A program made the translations under genes and the position numbers. Under the pieces are notes generated by a model. The model ran no database searches, had not been told where the DNA came from, and worked only from the letters and a program-made list of their open reading frames with translations. Positions 26,963-36,888 of a stretch of DNA of 64,000 bases are shown piece by piece; the stretch's first letter is position 1, and the number at the start of each line of letters is the position of its first letter. Source of the stretch: Pseudoalteromonas espejiana DSM 9414 (GTDB lineage: Bacteria > Pseudomonadota > Gammaproteobacteria > Enterobacterales > Alteromonadaceae); NCBI RefSeq assembly GCF_002221525.1, contig NZ_CP011028.1, positions 3,297,001-3,361,000 on the forward strand. Reading direction: 5' to 3'.

Positions 26963-27397
26963 TATTATTTACCTTAGTTGATTGCTTAAACACAAGATAA
27001 AACCTCAAGCTAACTTTAGGTAAAGCACTTTTTATTTTTTATTTAACCCAAGCTCTGGTTAAGAGACTTACTAACATAATGAATTATTGTGGCATTTAAA
27101 TTTATTTTCTCTAGCCAAAGGTTTTCAATGAGAACAAGGCGGATTTACGCGTCAATAGCTGGCCTCACGCAATTAAATTCAACGCAGTTAGCGCTGAAAA
27201 TAGCTGCTAAAGATAGATTTAATATCCGAAGCTCAGGTTAGTTATAAAATTTTAGATGAAGAAATATATAGATGTTTCAAGTGAGTACAAAAAACACACA
27301 AAAGTATTTAGGGTTAATTGTTTACTTTATGGCAAAAGTCGCTAAAATACGCCGGCTTAAATATATAAACGTTCTTTTACAACCCAAAGGTAATACC
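26963..27397. other. 435-base intergenic region before suhB
   Basis: It carries the suhB promoter near its right end. The stretch 27120-27240 is richer in G and C and less intergenic-looking than its surroundings and may be a dispersed repeat, but I see only one copy in this window and no clear terminal inverted repeats. An open frame through part of it is merely an upstream extension of suhB. Confidence 0.5.
27321..27348 (+). promoter_or_regulatory. Candidate suhB promoter
   Basis: TTTACT (27321-27326) and TAAAAT (27343-27348) are spaced by 16 bases, with a GC-containing discriminator (ACGCCGG) after the -10. About 50 bases before the suhB start. Confidence 0.45.
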
Positions 27398-28201
27398 ATG
27401 CATCCAATGTTAAACATTGCGGTTCGCGCTGCGCGCAACGCAGGCAAAATTTTACTTCGCGCTGGCGAAGATTTATCAAAAGTTGAAGTGCAACAAAAAG
27501 GCGCTAACGACTTAGTAACTAACATTGATAAAGAAGCCGAAGCCGTAATTCGCGACACAATTTTACAGTCTTACCCTACTCACTCAATTGTTGGTGAAGA
27601 ACTAGGTGAGCACAAAGGCAAGGATGCAGATTACCAATGGATTGTAGATCCTATCGATGGAACAACTAATTTCATCAAAGGTATCCCTCATTACGCAATT
27701 TCTATTGCACTTAAGGTTAAAGGTCGTTTAGACCAAGCTGTAATCTACGATCCAATTCGTGGTGAGCTTTTCACGGCTTCTAAAGGTCAAGGCGCACAAC
27801 TTAACAGCAAACGTCTTCGTGTAAGCAAAACAACTGTACTTGCGGGTACTGTACTTGCTACTGGTTTCCCTTTCAAAAACAAACATCATATGGATACTTA
27901 CACTGAAGCATTTAAAGCATTGTTTGTGCATACAGCTGATATTCGCCGTGCAGGTTGTTCTGCTTTAGATATGGCATACGTTGCTGCGGGCCGTGTTGAT
28001 GGCTTTTTCGAAATTGGTTTAAAACCTTGGCACTCTGCTGCAGGCGAGCTTATGGTTAAAGAAGCTGGCGGCATGGTAGTAGATTTTGCTGGTGGTAATA
28101 ACTATAACCACAGTGGCAATATCATTTGTGGTGCACCTAAGCTTACTCAAGCTATTATTCGTGAAATTCGCCCAGTATTATCTGAGTCGTTACTTCGCTA
28201 A
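27398..28201 (+). CDS. suhB: Inositol-1-monophosphatase SuhB
   Basis: 267 residues from the ATG at 27398 (AAAGG seven bases upstream), the E. coli length and start (MHPMLNIAVRAARNAG). The frame stays open upstream to 27272, but those residues have no family match. Metal-binding motifs of the Li+-sensitive phosphatase family are present: GEELGEH, DPIDGTTNFIKG and the late WHSAAGELMVKEAGG. Beyond phosphatase activity, SuhB is known in E. coli as a component of the rRNA antitermination complex. It stands alone between two terminators. Confidence 0.97.
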   Translation: MHPMLNIAVRAARNAGKILLRAGEDLSKVEVQQKGANDLVTNIDKEAEAVIRDTILQSYPTHSIVGEELGEHKGKDADYQWIVDPIDGTTNFIKGIPHYAISIALKVKGRLDQAVIYDPIRGELFTASKGQGAQLNSKRLRVSKTTVLAGTVLATGFPFKNKHHMDTYTEAFKALFVHTADIRRAGCSALDMAYVAAGRVDGFFEIGLKPWHSAAGELMVKEAGGMVVDFAGGNNYNHSGNIICGAPKLTQAIIREIRPVLSESLLR

Positions 28202-28224
28202 TACAGTGCATTTAACTGCATGTT

Positions 28225-28252
28225 AAAAAAGGAGCCTTTGGCTCCTTTTTTG
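28225..28252 (+). terminator. Rho-independent terminator after suhB
   Basis: Stem GGAGCC (28231-28236) / GGCTCC (28240-28245), extended by A-T pairs on both sides, with a T-run. Confidence 0.92.
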
Positions 28253-28415
28253 TTTTATACCGCGCAGTTTTATTACCAGTCTGTACCAATTTGCAATAAT
28301 ACTTAATCATTTTGCGGGGCTAAACGTGTCACTACTTGTATTAAAAAACTCTCACTAAGAACAAAGAAAATTAACACAATTCATATCAAGTATGAGCCAA
28401 TAAAATGCGTAAGCA

Positions 28416-29222
28416 TTATATAAACGGGTTTATAAGCTTTATTTCTGTTGTTTTACCTTTAGTGTAGGGCAGCGCATTTAAATCTTTTGCAAAATACTCA
28501 TTAAACAACGCGTCAAATTCACCGTTTTTTTGCATTGTTTCTAAGCCCTGCTTTATCACACTGGCAAGCTTAGGTTTTTTATTCGTTACAAAGTAATAAA
28601 TCCCTGTGGGGTAACTAATATATAAGTTAGGCACCACCACTAAGTTACCTTGCTTGCTGGCTATAAGCTCTGAGTTAACCTCTATAAACGAGCGCGGAAA
28701 ATAATCTACTCGCCCACGGCTTACTAGCGTAAACATAGCTAAATCACTATTACTTGGCCTGACCGCTAAACCATTAGATGACATAATTTTAGTATCAGGC
28801 CAGTCAAAGCCTTGTACTGCTGTCATTTTACTTAACTGCTTTGCTGTTTTAATTTTTTCAAAGCGCTTTAAGTTTTGCTTATTAGTGAGTAATGCTCGCT
28901 TACCAATATAACCTTTAAACAAGGGAATTTTAATCGCAATGGCACTGGCTTCTCGTTGTGGGCTACTCATACTCCAATATACATCGAGCTTAGTACTATC
29001 AAGCTCGATTAACTCACGCTGCTCTTTTAAAGACACAGCTACCATGTTCACTATACTTGGGTATTGTGCGCTTTCTAAAGCACGTATTAGCAACTCACTT
29101 AGGTATTCTTCACGGGCATTTTGAATAGTTTGTTTTTGAGCAACATTAATGACATGTTCCTCAATTGCATAAGCTTTAAATGCTAACAAACCAATGACGA
29201 ACATACATTTAATTGGCAACAT
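28416..29222 (-). CDS. Periplasmic substrate-binding-type protein (PBP2 fold)
   Basis: 268 residues with a signal peptide (MLPIKCMFVIGLLAFKAYA). The remainder has the pattern of family-3 solute-binding proteins (SYPTGIYYFVTNKKPKLASVIKQGLETMQKNGEFDALFNEYFAKDL near the end). No permease or ATPase gene is adjacent, so it may be a sensory or orphan binding protein. It is 17 bases downstream of the EAL-CBS-GGDEF gene and probably cotranscribed, which suggests it could supply a signal to that protein. That is inference. Confidence 0.75.
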   Translation of the reverse strand: MLPIKCMFVIGLLAFKAYAIEEHVINVAQKQTIQNAREEYLSELLIRALESAQYPSIVNMVAVSLKEQRELIELDSTKLDVYWSMSSPQREASAIAIKIPLFKGYIGKRALLTNKQNLKRFEKIKTAKQLSKMTAVQGFDWPDTKIMSSNGLAVRPSNSDLAMFTLVSRGRVDYFPRSFIEVNSELIASKQGNLVVVPNLYISYPTGIYYFVTNKKPKLASVIKQGLETMQKNGEFDALFNEYFAKDLNALPYTKGKTTEIKLINPFI

Positions 29223-29239
29223 AGTTATTACCTAACTAT

Positions 29240-31027
29240 TTAAACCACCTGTTTATTAGCCGCTAAACGCACCACCGCAGGGGCTGGCTTACGGCGCTTG
29301 CAAACAAACAAGTAGCTATGACGAAATCGTTTGGCTTCTTTTTTAGCATCGGTTGCAAGTGCAGCAACCTGATGGCTATTTTTACATTCCTGTAGGTCGG
29401 GCTCCACAAGGCCAATCGATAACGTGAGTAAAGGTACAAATTGCTTTTCTCCTTCACGATTTGTAGCCCAATAGCCTTTGCTCTTAATGTGCTCAGGCGT
29501 AAAAAAGGTGCGTGACTGGTGTTCAAACTGTTTTATTATGGTGTTGCATACTTGTATGGCGTCACGCTGGTCAAACACCACCATAAAATCATCACCACCT
29601 ATATGTCCTACAAAGTTAGCACTGTTTTCGCATGCTTGCACGGTTACATCAGCCAATAACTTAATCACACTATCGCCACTGGCATAACCGTACAAATCGT
29701 TAAACTGCTTAAAGTGGTTTAAATCTATATACGCTAATGAAAATGCACTTTGAGTACGAAGCCTTTGCTCTATGGCTTCGTTTATGGCTACATTGCCCGG
29801 TAACATGGTGAGTGGGTTTGCATGTTGAGCGTGGCGTATTTTTTCTTCTGTTATGTGCTTTAAAATATCGCGAAGGGGCGCTAAACCTAAATAACAACCG
29901 CTGCGAGTAATCACTATGTGGCGGCGAATATCAAAATCTTGCTCGGTAATTTGCTGACTTACGGTGTCGAGCAATTGGTTTTCATCAACAACCAAAGGCT
30001 GCTTATCCATAAGCTCAGTAACAGGGCGCTTGTCGTAAAGTGCATGCCCATAAGGCGCTGCAAACACTTCTGTAAGTTGATCTTTATGAAGTAGGCCCAC
30101 AGGTTGGCCCGCTTTATTTAATACCGGAAGGCTTATTGTGGCTTTATCTTTTTCAAATAGCTTATGAGCGTCTTTACAGCGTGTTTCGCTATCTATTGCT
30201 TGCTGCGTTACAGCAAGCCAGCCTATTGCCATAGATTGATCAAATTGATTGTTAGGCTGAGAAAAGCTTAATGCTTTTAACTGCTTTAAGCTGTAATCAA
30301 GGCTGGGGGCAAGGTTTGGCTTTTCGAGTAAAAAACCTTGTACGTTTGCTATACCTAAGCTTTCAACAAAAGAAAGCTCTTCTACTCTTTCTATGCCTTC
30401 GGCAATCACTTGCGTATTTGTGGCTTTGGCTAAAATAGTAATTGATTTTAAAAACTCTTTTTTAACCTCACTTTCATCACAATGATCGATAAAATAGCGG
30501 TCGATTTTTACAAAGTCTGGGCAAAGTTCAGACCACTGCTTTAAACCTGAATAACCCGCGCCTAAATCATCTATGGCGATAGTAAAACCAAGCTCGCGGT
30601 AATGCGCTATTGTTTTTAATAATAAAAAGCCATCATCTACTTTTTCTTGTTCAGTAACTTCTATTACCACCCTATTTGCCGCTAAGCCAAATTGCTCTAT
30701 TAAGTGCAGTGTTTCACCTTTAGGGTGACAAGGGTCGAGTAAGGTTTTAGGGCTTACGTTTAAAAATAGCTTCCCGCTTAGTTTAAGTTTTACAAAGTTT
30801 TCAATTGCTTTAGAGCGACACAAGAGCTCAAGCTCCGAAATTAAACCTTGCTCATGGGCAACTTCAAATAAGATAGTGGGCATTTCTAGCGGGCTATTTT
30901 TAGGCCCCCTACTTAGTGCTTCGTAACCTATGATTGTTTGCTTGGCTATATCAAAAATAGGTTGAAATAACGTGGTTATTTCACTGTTATGTAAAATATA
31001 GTCGAGCACTTTACGCTGTACTGTCAC
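29240..31027 (-). CDS. EAL-CBS-GGDEF c-di-GMP protein
   Basis: 595 residues from a GTG at 31027 (AGG seven bases upstream; the TTG at 31033 is only one base from AGG). Order: EAL domain (~1-240), a pair of CBS domains (~255-395), GGDEF domain (~415-580). The EAL set is present: YEALSRG, LNVSP, IEVTEQ, AIDDLGAGYSG, VKIDRYF and AEGIER. The GGDEF signature reads GGDDF, a conservative variant that could still be active. The CBS pair likely senses an adenine nucleotide. There is no membrane segment. Confidence 0.9.
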   Translation of the reverse strand: MTVQRKVLDYILHNSEITTLFQPIFDIAKQTIIGYEALSRGPKNSPLEMPTILFEVAHEQGLISELELLCRSKAIENFVKLKLSGKLFLNVSPKTLLDPCHPKGETLHLIEQFGLAANRVVIEVTEQEKVDDGFLLLKTIAHYRELGFTIAIDDLGAGYSGLKQWSELCPDFVKIDRYFIDHCDESEVKKEFLKSITILAKATNTQVIAEGIERVEELSFVESLGIANVQGFLLEKPNLAPSLDYSLKQLKALSFSQPNNQFDQSMAIGWLAVTQQAIDSETRCKDAHKLFEKDKATISLPVLNKAGQPVGLLHKDQLTEVFAAPYGHALYDKRPVTELMDKQPLVVDENQLLDTVSQQITEQDFDIRRHIVITRSGCYLGLAPLRDILKHITEEKIRHAQHANPLTMLPGNVAINEAIEQRLRTQSAFSLAYIDLNHFKQFNDLYGYASGDSVIKLLADVTVQACENSANFVGHIGGDDFMVVFDQRDAIQVCNTIIKQFEHQSRTFFTPEHIKSKGYWATNREGEKQFVPLLTLSIGLVEPDLQECKNSHQVAALATDAKKEAKRFRHSYLFVCKRRKPAPAVVRLAANKQVV

Positions 31028-31114
31028 TGCCAAGCCTAGCTGTAGTTAAATAGGAGCATTAAAGTAGCAAGCACGTATGACAATTTTATTGCACCTGCAT
31101 AAAAACCGCGCAAT

Positions 31115-31146
31115 AAAAAACCGCTCAAGTGAGCGGTTTTTTTTAG
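31115..31146. terminator. Terminator after secF
   Basis: 10-bp stem AAAACCGCTC (31117-31126) / GAGCGGTTTT (31131-31140) with a 4-base loop. It lies just past the secF stop on the minus strand; A/T runs on both sides. Confidence 0.92.
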
Positions 31147-31157
31147 TATTAAAACTA

Positions 31158-32105
31158 TTATGGTAAAGCGTCTAGGTCGGCGCCTTCTTTTTCTACCACT
31201 TCTGGTATTAAGTCTTCTTTACTTACGCCCATGCTAATTGCTACTGAGCTTGCAACGTAAACTGAAGAGTAAGTACCAATAAACACACCAAATAACAATG
31301 CAGTTGCAAAGCCATGTATGGTTTGTCCGCCCCACACAAATAACGCAATCAATACTAAAATAGTGGTGATTGATGTTACAAGCGTACGGTTAAGTGTTTG
31401 CGTTAACGACATATCAATAATTTCGATGGTGTCGTCGATGCGTACTTTACGGAAGTTTTCACGAATACGGTCAGATACAACAATAGTATCGTTAAGTGAG
31501 TAACCAATTACCGCAAGAATCGCCGCTAAAATGGTTAAATCAAACTCTAACCCTAATACCGAAAACAAGCCTACAGTAATAATAACATCGTGAAGTAGTG
31601 CGCCTACTGCACCTACCGCAAAACGCCATTCAAAACGAAACGCTACGTAAATAAGTATACAAATAAGCGCAGTTAACATGGCAAGGCCACCCTGCTCTTT
31701 TAAGTCTTCACCCACGCTTGGACCAACAAATTCAATACGGCGCATTACTACGCTGTCATCAGCTTGTTTTAAGGCTGTAATTACTTGGTTACCAATTACT
31801 TCTGCTTTTACTTCGCTGCCGCGTGGCGCTAAACGTACTAAAATTTCTTGGCTAGAACCAAACAGTTGCACTGAGGCATCAGCAAAGCCGTTTTCAGCAA
31901 GTGCTGTACGTACTTTTTTAAGGTCAGCTGGTTGTGAAAAACCAACTTCTACCGCTGTACCGCCGGTAAAATCTAAACCGAAGTTTAGACCCTTTATAAA
32001 AATTGATGCAAACGACGCTAAAATTAATAACGTCGAAAAACCCATTGCCACTTTACGAAGAGACATGAAACGTAGGGTTTTACCGCCCAAACTTAAAATT
32101 TGCAT
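31158..32105 (-). CDS. secF: Protein translocase subunit SecF
   Basis: 315 residues with six membrane helices. The periplasmic P1 head follows helix 1 (GLNFGLDFTGGTAVEVGF), and the conserved transmembrane region holds IGYSLNDTIVVSDRIREN. With SecD and YajC it forms the accessory complex that uses the proton-motive force to pull proteins through SecYEG. AAGGAG precedes the ATG at 32105. It lies 9 bases after secD. Confidence 0.98.
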   Translation of the reverse strand: MQILSLGGKTLRFMSLRKVAMGFSTLLILASFASIFIKGLNFGLDFTGGTAVEVGFSQPADLKKVRTALAENGFADASVQLFGSSQEILVRLAPRGSEVKAEVIGNQVITALKQADDSVVMRRIEFVGPSVGEDLKEQGGLAMLTALICILIYVAFRFEWRFAVGAVGALLHDVIITVGLFSVLGLEFDLTILAAILAVIGYSLNDTIVVSDRIRENFRKVRIDDTIEIIDMSLTQTLNRTLVTSITTILVLIALFVWGGQTIHGFATALLFGVFIGTYSSVYVASSVAISMGVSKEDLIPEVVEKEGADLDALP

Positions 32106-32114
32106 GTCAGCTCC

Positions 32115-33974
32115 TTAAATCGAAAGTTTATCAATGCGTTTACCACCAATAAATAAATTGATTACCGCACGGGTACCAATAATTGCTGTAAACATTGAAG
32201 TTAAAATACCAATTGCTAGTGTTACCGCAAAACCTGCAATAGGACCAGTACCTACTGCAAACAGAATTACTGCAGCAATTAAGGTTGTAATATTGGCATC
32301 AAAAATGGTGCTAAATGCGCTATCGTAACCAAAATGAACTGATTGCTGAGGGCTACGGCCATCGGCCAGCTCTTCACGAATACGTTCAAATATAAGTACG
32401 TTAGCATCAACCGCCATACCTACGGTTAATACGATACCGGCAATACCTGGCAGCGTTAATGTAGCGCCTGGAATAAGCGACATTACACCCACAATAAGCA
32501 CTAAGTTAGCTGCAAGCGCAATGTTTGCAACTAGGCCAAAGCCCTTGTAGTAAATAAGCATAAAGGCAAGTACAAACGCAAAACCAAGTGCAACGGCTGT
32601 CATACCTGCTTCAATGTTTTCTTGGCCAAGGCTTGGCCCTACTGTGCGCTCTTCTACTATTTGAATTGGCGCAACAAGTGCACCGGCTCTAAGTAGCAAG
32701 CTTAAATTATGGGCTTCAGCAGGGTTATCAATACCAGTAATACGGAACGAACGGTCAAGACGCGCTTGAATTGTTGCTACGTTAATCACTTCTTCTACCT
32801 TAATAGGTGGAAGCGCTTTTCCGTTGGCATCTTTTTTACCCGATGGCTTATATTCAATAAATACCGTTGCCATACGCTTACCAATAGCGCGTTTAGTAAA
32901 GGCATTCATTTTTGCCCCACCTTTGCTATCAAGCGTAATACTTACTTGAGGACGTTGGTATTCATCGTTACCTGATTGCGCGCCAGTGATGTGGCTACCT
33001 TCAAGTATAATGCGTTTTTTAAGTACAACAGGGTAACCGTCGCGGCTCATGATCATTTCAGTGCCCGCAGGAATACGCCCTTGCGCTGCGGCACTGGCAT
33101 CTGCGTTTTCGTCTACTTCACGAAACTCAAGCGTTGCCGTTGCACCTAAAATTTCTTTTGCACGTGCGGTATCTTGTACACCTGGTAGTTGCACAATAAT
33201 GCGTTCAGCACCTTGGCGCTGTACGTTTGGCTCGGCTACACCAATTTGGTTAATACGATTACGAATAATGGTTTCGTTTTGCTTGATAGCGTAATCACGA
33301 ATTTCTTTAAGCTTTTGCTCACTCATAGTGGCAAAAAATGCGCGGTCGTTGCTGCTATCATCAATGTAAACATTAAGCGGGTAACGTGACTCTAAAAAAC
33401 GCTCAGCAGCGTCTTTGTCTTCTTCGGTACGCATTTCTACACGCATACGCTCAGAGCCAGCAACACGACGAACACTGCGGTAACGCAGTTTTTCTACGCG
33501 TAGGTCGCTGCGAAAATCTTGTTCCATTTGCTCTAGCTGGTTATCCACAGCGGTTGCCATGTCGATTTCCATGGTGAAGTGAACACCACCACTTAAATCT
33601 AGGCCTAGCTTCATTGGGTTACCACCCAAGGATTTTAACCAAGCGGGCTGAGCAGGTGCCATATTGATAGCAGAAATGTAATCGTCGCTAAGTGAATTAC
33701 GCAATAAATCTTGCGCTTTTAGCTGTTCTTCAACATTTTTAAAACGAACTAATACTTGCCCGCCTTCAAGCACGGTAGATTTAGCTGTTACGTTATGTTG
33801 TTTGAGGGTTGCGTTTACTTTGTCTACTACACTGAGATCGACATCTGCACCTTTTGCTCCCGAAACTTGTATGGCCGGATCGCGGCCATACAAGTTAGGT
33901 GAAGCATATAAAAGGCCAATGGCTACCACAGCTAAAACAAGTAAATACTTCCAAATTGGAAACTTGTTTAACAC
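32115..33974 (-). CDS. secD: Protein translocase subunit SecD
   Basis: 619 residues, the E. coli size. Helix 1 (~9-27), a large periplasmic domain with [17 protein letters not shown] and the P1 head, then five helices at the C-terminus (~450-610) with [18 protein letters not shown], the proton-relay region. The start is a GTG at 33974 with AAGGA upstream. Third gene of the tgt-yajC-secD-secF set. Confidence 0.98.
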   Translation of the reverse strand: MLNKFPIWKYLLVLAVVAIGLLYASPNLYGRDPAIQVSGAKGADVDLSVVDKVNATLKQHNVTAKSTVLEGGQVLVRFKNVEEQLKAQDLLRNSLSDDYISAINMAPAQPAWLKSLGGNPMKLGLDLSGGVHFTMEIDMATAVDNQLEQMEQDFRSDLRVEKLRYRSVRRVAGSERMRVEMRTEEDKDAAERFLESRYPLNVYIDDSSNDRAFFATMSEQKLKEIRDYAIKQNETIIRNRINQIGVAEPNVQRQGAERIIVQLPGVQDTARAKEILGATATLEFREVDENADASAAAQGRIPAGTEMIMSRDGYPVVLKKRIILEGSHITGAQSGNDEYQRPQVSITLDSKGGAKMNAFTKRAIGKRMATVFIEYKPSGKKDANGKALPPIKVEEVINVATIQARLDRSFRITGIDNPAEAHNLSLLLRAGALVAPIQIVEERTVGPSLGQENIEAGMTAVALGFAFVLAFMLIYYKGFGLVANIALAANLVLIVGVMSLIPGATLTLPGIAGIVLTVGMAVDANVLIFERIREELADGRSPQQSVHFGYDSAFSTIFDANITTLIAAVILFAVGTGPIAGFAVTLAIGILTSMFTAIIGTRAVINLFIGGKRIDKLSI

Positions 33975-33993
33975 AGGAATGTCCTTTTTATTT

Positions 33994-34329
33994 TTATAGT
34001 GACTTCATTGTGCCTTTAGGCAATACAGCAGATACTGCCGATTTTTGTACCGTAACTTCAGCTTGCTCATTTAAAGAGATCACGATGAAATCTTTATCTT
34101 CAGTAATTTTAACAATTTTACCTACTAAGCCACCTTGGGTAAGTACTTCGTCGCCTTTAGCCATCGCGCTCATTAAGCTTTTGTGTTCTTTAACACGCTT
34201 TGCTTGCGGACGGTAAATTAAAAAGTAAAAAACTAAACCGAAAATAGCTAACATAATTAGCATTTCCCAGCCACCACTTGCAGCAGGTTGACCAGCAGCG
34301 GCGTGTGCGTTTGAAATAAATAAACTCAT
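33994..34329 (-). CDS. yajC: Preprotein translocase subunit YajC
   Basis: 111 residues: one membrane helix (~20-40, [19 protein letters not shown]) followed by the [33 protein letters not shown] signature and a short cytosolic beta domain. Partner of SecDF. Lies 19 bases before secD and 25 bases after tgt. Confidence 0.97.
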   Translation of the reverse strand: MSLFISNAHAAAGQPAASGGWEMLIMLAIFGLVFYFLIYRPQAKRVKEHKSLMSAMAKGDEVLTQGGLVGKIVKITEDKDFIVISLNEQAEVTVQKSAVSAVLPKGTMKSL

Positions 34330-34354
34330 AATACTTCCTCTATATTTTTAAATT

Positions 34355-35551
<1,197 letters not shown>

Positions 35552-35600
35552 TTATTACTATCAGCTACGCTAAATTCAGTGTGTATTGGTATTGGCAAAT

Positions 35601-35629
35601 AAAAACCCAGCTAGGTAGCTGGGTTTTTA
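35601..35629. terminator. Terminator between queA and tgt
   Basis: 11-bp stem AAAACCCAGCT (35602-35612) / AGCTGGGTTTT (35617-35627) with a 4-base loop, just past the queA stop on the minus strand. It implies that tgt has its own promoter or depends on readthrough. Confidence 0.88.
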
Positions 35630-35654
35630 AAAAGGGTTATTGCTAAATTTACGC

Positions 35655-36686
35655 TTATTTACGTGTTAAAAACATCGCGTCGCCATAGCTAAAAAAGCGG
35701 TACTGTTGCTCAATGGCCGTATTGTAAGCACCCATAATATTGTCTTGGCCGCTAAAGGCACTTACTAGCATTATTAGCGTTGATTCAGGTAAGTGAAAAT
35801 TAGTAACCATGGCATCAACTACGTTAAATTGGTAACCCGGAAAAATAAATATATCAGTGTCGCCAAAGTAACTTTTTAGCTCGCCACCGTGTACTTTAGC
35901 TGCCGATTCAAGTGAGCGCACAGAGGTAGTACCTACAGCAATAACGCGCCCGCCACTGGCTTTAGTTTGTGCAACGGCTTGTACAACGTCATCAGGCACT
36001 TCAATGTATTCAGAGTGCATTACATGCTCATCAACACTTTCTACACGCACTGGCTGAAATGTACCTGCACCAACATGCAGTGTAACAAAAGCCATGTTCA
36101 CGCCTTTATTTTTAAGCGCAGCCATTAGTTTATCGTCAAAGTGTAAACCTGCTGTGGGCGCAGCCACTGCACCTGGCTTTTCGCCATACACTGTTTGATA
36201 ACGCTCACGGTCAGCTTCGGTATCTGGGCGGTCAATATAAGGGGGTAATGGCATGTGGCCAATATCGTTTAGTATATCGAGTACATTTTGACGGTGGTCA
36301 AATTCAAGCTCAAACAAGGTATCATGACGCGCTACCATGGTTGCTTTTGCTTTACCTTCTAAAATAACTTCATTACCTGGCTTTAGTGATTTACTGGCAC
36401 GCACATGGGCAAGCACACGGTGCTCATCAACCACGCGTTCTACAAGTACCTCTACTTTTCCGCCCGATGCTTTTTGACCAAACATACGCGCCGGAATAAC
36501 GCGGGTGTTATTAAATACTAATAAGTCACCTTCGTTTACTAAATCAAGAATATCGCTAAACACTTTGTGCTCAACGTTGCCACTAGGGCCATCTAAGGTT
36601 AATAAACGGCTGCTGGTTCTATCTTGTTTAGGAAAACGAGCAATTAATTCATCAGGTAAGTCAAAGCTAAAATCGGCCACGCGCAT
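35655..36686 (-). CDS. queA: S-adenosylmethionine:tRNA ribosyltransferase-isomerase
   Basis: 343 residues. Converts preQ1 in tRNA to epoxyqueuosine using the ribosyl part of SAM. Family landmarks are [19 protein letters not shown] at the start, [41 protein letters not shown] and [17 protein letters not shown] near the end. It is upstream of tgt on the same strand, as usual, but a strong hairpin separates the two. Confidence 0.98.
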   Translation of the reverse strand: MRVADFSFDLPDELIARFPKQDRTSSRLLTLDGPSGNVEHKVFSDILDLVNEGDLLVFNNTRVIPARMFGQKASGGKVEVLVERVVDEHRVLAHVRASKSLKPGNEVILEGKAKATMVARHDTLFELEFDHRQNVLDILNDIGHMPLPPYIDRPDTEADRERYQTVYGEKPGAVAAPTAGLHFDDKLMAALKNKGVNMAFVTLHVGAGTFQPVRVESVDEHVMHSEYIEVPDDVVQAVAQTKASGGRVIAVGTTSVRSLESAAKVHGGELKSYFGDTDIFIFPGYQFNVVDAMVTNFHLPESTLIMLVSAFSGQDNIMGAYNTAIEQQYRFFSYGDAMFLTRK

Positions 36687-36888
36687 AGTCGGTATTCCAC
36701 ATCATTAAAATCGCGCCAAGTGTATATCTATCCTCTGTTAAGCTCAAGATATCTACCAGAGTAAAGGGAATTAGCCCTATTTTAGATACATTTGAGTAAC
36801 AACTTTAAATATTCTTGTTCTTATGGGTAAATATCATTATTCTTACCCTCTTAAAATAATAATGGTTTAGTTTTGGGGTTATTAAAAA

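Noticed and set aside
27272..27397. Upstream in-frame extension of suhB (42 residues)
   Set aside because: No homology to SuhB, no ribosome site at 27272, whereas the ATG at 27398 has AAAGG and the exact family N-terminus. The extension also overlaps the likely promoter.
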